A stretch of DNA of 64,000 bases from Setophaga petechia. Taxonomy: Eukaryota; Chordata; Aves; Passeriformes; Parulidae. Where the stretch lies: positions 250,501 to 314,500 of the forward strand of contig JANCRA010000060.1 of assembly GCA_024362935.1 (NCBI GenBank). Direction: 5' to 3'. The notes under the pieces are model-generated. The model did no database searches. It was not told where the DNA came from and saw only the letters and a program-made list of their open reading frames with translations. This document shows positions 61,262 to 64,000 of the stretch, piece after piece (the stretch's first letter is position 1; every line of letters begins with the position of its first letter). A program made the translations under genes and the position numbers.

Positions 61262-64000
61262 GTACCTTTCCACTCTCCTGCCTTTCCATTCACATTAATA
61301 CTTGAAAGGAAGGCGTCTTAGACAACTTTCTTTTTCTTGTTGCAAAACCCTCTGCAGCCCTCTGTGCAACTTCTAGAACACGATAGGAGATGTTTAGTGA
61401 GGAGGAACGTTTTCCCCTTGCGAGACATAGTGAAAAAGCTATTTGCTTAGATGTAGGTGACAAGAAACACTTACTGCAGTGCACTGACAAGGTAATTGCT
61501 ACACAACACGGGGATGGTGTAAGCAGCTTGCAAAGTGATATAAAACAGTACCTTTCCACTCTCCTGCCTTTCCACTCACATTAATACTTGAAAGGAAGGC
61601 GTCTTAGACGACTTTCTTTTTCTTGTTGCAAAACCCTCTGCAGCCCTCTGTGCAACTTCTAGAACACGATAGGAGATGTTTAGTGAGGAGGAACGTTTTC
61701 TCCTTGCGAGACATAGTGAAAAAGATATTTGCTTACATGTAGGTGACAAGAAACACTTACTGCAGTGCACTGACAAGCTAATTGCTACACAACACTGGGA
61801 TGGTGTAAGCAGCTTGCAAAGTGATAGAAAACAGTACCTTTCCACTCTCCTGCCTTTCCACTCACATTAATACTTGAAAGGAAGGCGTCTTAGACAACTT
61901 TCTTTTTCTTGTTGCAAAACCCTCTGCAGCCCTCTGTGCAACTTCTAGAACACGATAGGAAATGTTTAGTGAGCAGGAAGGTTTTCTCCTTGCGAGACAT
62001 AGTGAAAAAGCTATTTGCTTAGATGTAGGTGACAAGAAACACTTACTGCAGTGCACTGACAAGCTAATTGCTACACAACACGGGGATGGTGTAAGCAGCT
62101 TGCAAAGTGATAGAAAACAGTACCTTTCCACTCTCCTGCCTTTCCATTCACATTAATACTTGAAAGGAAGGCATCTTAGACAACTTTCTTTTTCTTGTTA
62201 CAGAACACACTGCAGCCCTCAGTGCAACTTCTAGAACACGATAGGAGATGTTTAGTGAGCAAGAAGGTTTTCTCCTTGCGAGACATAGTGAAAAAGCTAT
62301 TTGCTTAGATGTAGGTGACAAGAAACACTTACTGCAGTGCACTGAAAATGTAACTGCTACACAGCACTGCGATTGTGTTAGCAGCCTGCAAAGTGCTAGA
62401 AAACAGTACTTTCCCACTCTCTTGCCTTTCCCTTCACATTAATACTTGAAAGGAAGGCATCTTAGGCAACTTCTTTTTCTTGCTGCAAAACACACTGCAG
62501 CCCTCTGTGCAACTTCTAGAACACGATAGGAAATGTTTAGTGAGCAGGAAGGTTTTCTCCTTGCGAGACATAGTGAAAAAGCTATTTGCTTAGATGTAGG
62601 TGACAAGAAACACTTACTGCAGTGCACTGAAAAGCTAACTGCTACACAGCACTGCGATTGTGTTAGCAGCTTGCAAAGTGCTAGAAAACAGTACTTTCCC
62701 ACTTTCTTGCCTTTCCCTTCACAATAATACTTGAAAGGAAGGCATCTTAGACAACTTTCTTTTTCTTGTGTCAAAAAACTCTGCAGCCCTCTCTGCAACA
62801 TCTACAACACGATGGAAGTTGTTTAGTGAGCAGGAAGGTTTTCTCCTTGCGAGACATAGTGAAAAAGCTTTTTGCTTAGATGTAGGTGACAAGAAACACT
62901 TACTGCAGTGCACTGAACAGCTAACTGCTACACAGCACTAGGACTGTGTTAGCAGCGTGCAAAGTGCTAGAAAACAGTACTTTCCCACTCTCTTGCCTTT
63001 CCCTTCACATTAATACTTGAAAGGAAGGCATCTTAGACAACTTTCTTTTTCTTGCTGCAAAGCACACTGCAGACCTCTGTGCAACTTCTAGAACACGATA
63101 GGAAATGTTTAGTGAGCAGGAAGGTTTTCTCCTTGCGAGACATAGTGAAAAAGCTTTTTGCTTAGATGTAGGTGACAAGAAACACTTACTGCAGTGCACT
63201 GAGCAGCTAACTGCTACACAGCACTAGGATTGTGTTAGCGGCTTGCAAAGTGCTAGAAAACAGTACTTTCCCACTCTCTTGCCTTTCCCTTCACATTAAT
63301 ACTTGAAAGCAAGGCGTCTTAGACAACTTTCTTTTACATTTTGCAAAACACACTGCAGCCCTCTGTGCAACTTCTACAACACGATGGAAGTTGTTTAGTG
63401 AGAAGCAACGTTTTCCCCTTGCGAGACAAAGTGAAAAAGCTATTTGCTCAGATGTAGGTATCAAGAAACACTTACTGCAGTGCACTGACAAGCTAATTGC
63501 TACACAGCGCTGCGATTGTGTTAGCAGCTTGCAAAGTGCTAGAAAACAGTACTTTTCCACTCTCTTGCCTTTCCCTTCACATTAATACTTGAAAGGAAGG
63601 CGTCTTAGACAACTTTCTTTTTCTTGTTACAGAACACACTGCAGCCCTCTGTGAAACTTCTAGAACACGATAAGAGATGTTTAGTGAGCAAGAAGGTTTT
63701 CTCCTTGCGAGACATAGTGAAAAAGCTATTTGCTTAGATGTAGGTGACAAGAAACACTTACTGCAGTGCACTGAAAAGCTAACTGCTACACAGCACTGCG
63801 ATTGTGTTAGCAGCCTGCAAAATGCTAGAAAACAGTACTTTCCAACTCTCTTGCCTTTCCCTTCACATTAATACTTGAAAGGAAGGCATCTTAGACAACT
63901 TTCTTTTTCTTGTTACAGAACACACTGCAGCCCTCAGTGCAACTTCTAGAACACGATAGGAGATGTTTAGTGAGCAAGAAGGTTTTCTCCTTGCGAGACA
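61262..64000. repeat. Variable middle block of copy 8 (incomplete)
   Basis: The first ten monomers match the copy 4 block in order and length, including the 285-bp monomer with CTTAGGCAACTTC near 62461. The window ends inside the tenth monomer, the equivalent of 30840 in copy 4. Small differences from copy 4 include AGTGATATAAAAC near 61536. Confidence 0.9.

Larger units (their letters stand above)
1..64000. repeat. Satellite array of ~286-bp monomers with higher-order structure
   Basis: Every part of the window is made of head-to-tail copies of a ~286-bp monomer, all in one orientation. Recognisable blocks in each monomer are the boundary GTACCTTTCC, a T-rich stretch before TTGCAAAACAC, GAGATGTTTTCTGA or GAGATGTTTAGTGA, GAGACATAGTGAAAAAGC, TTTGCTTAGATGTAGGTGAC, a GTGCACT palindrome core and GTAAGCAGCTTGCAAA. 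Bases 1-12 are the tail of a preceding copy and the last monomer is cut at 64000, so no flanking unique DNA is seen. Short open frames of 60-169 codons occur on both strands in step with the monomers, but 286 is not a multiple of three, so no frame continues through the array. The arrangement is typical of centromeric or heterochromatic satellites of animals; species and family are not recognised. Confidence 0.97.
57955..64000. repeat. HOR copy 8 (partial, cut by window end)
   Basis: It has the complete left arm with cassette A, then middle monomers from 61262 to the window end. The monomer order and spacing follow copy 4, including the extra 285-bp monomer at the equivalent offset, so this is a second copy of the 35-mer type. 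If so, it should continue for about 4.3 kb beyond the window and contain cassette B. Private changes include TTTCTACTCTC at 57961 and an AGGCTAAG variant near 60833. Confidence 0.93.

Noticed and set aside
48..64000. Hundreds of short open frames of 60-169 codons on both strands, many almost the same.
   Set aside because: They recur in step with the monomer, overlap each other on opposite strands, change frame at each 286-bp unit, and have no common start context or recognisable domain. They are by-products of a repeated sequence with few stops.
1..64000. CRISPR array or bacterial repeat locus.
   Set aside because: The unit is ~286 bp with no short direct repeat alternating with unique spacers, and there are no cas genes.
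1..64000. Inverted copies, telomere repeats or unique single-copy DNA inside the array.
   Set aside because: All monomers and cassettes read in one direction, no TTAGGG-type runs occur, and monomer spacing accounts for the whole window.

Overview
The whole 64 kb window is one uninterrupted head-to-tail satellite array. I find no credible protein-coding gene, no tRNA or rRNA gene, no CRISPR array and no intact mobile element. The basic unit is a monomer of about 286 bp (285-288 bp, with one short 275-bp form and two long cassette-bearing forms of 451 and 442 bp), always in the same orientation. Both window edges lie inside the array, so its true length and flanks are unknown. The organisation (diverged monomer classes arranged into nearly identical higher-order repeats, HORs) is that of a eukaryotic, most probably animal, centromeric or heterochromatic satellite or macrosatellite. 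I do not recognise the family and cannot name the species.

The monomers form a ragged series of HOR copies. Using the GTACCTTTCC-like site as the monomer boundary, the copies start at 13, 12346, 20222, 24960, 35289, 48479, 53217 and 57955. They are 12333, 7876, 4738, 10329, 13190, 4738 and 4738 bp long, and the eighth is cut by the window end. In monomers this is 42, 27, 16, 35, 45, 16 and 16. All seven complete copies share a 16-monomer core: left arm M1-M11 and right arm M38-M42, numbered on copy 1. The size differences come from a block of more homogeneous monomers between M11 and M38, which holds 26, 6, 0, 19, 29, 0 and 0 monomers in the seven complete copies. Copy 2 also carries a tandem duplication of five left-arm monomers (1422 bp). 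Every length difference I checked adds up exactly in whole monomers plus single-base indels, which points to register-preserving unequal exchange.

The most unusual content is a GC- and CpG-rich cassette of about 200 bp set into one monomer of each left arm (type A, in M2, eight copies) and into one monomer of the long variable blocks (type B, in M23, three copies). The two types are diverged homologues. Each holds a dyad around CGCGCC that reads as an E2F site. Type A adds an Sp1-like GC box and type B an ETS-like site. Both lie just upstream of the only monomer versions in which the common TGTAAGC becomes GGGTAAGC, a better 5' splice-site match. I infer that they may be promoter-like elements that start satellite transcripts; this is a hypothesis.

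How the parts relate: the left arm with cassette A and the right arm are the conserved frame. The middle block expands and contracts and brings cassette B with it. The 16-mer copies share private junction mutations and so have a single origin, and single-nucleotide markers are shared in conflicting combinations, indicating mosaic exchange among copies. Copies 3-4 and 7-8 repeat the same length order at a lag of 32995 bp, which may be a still larger period.
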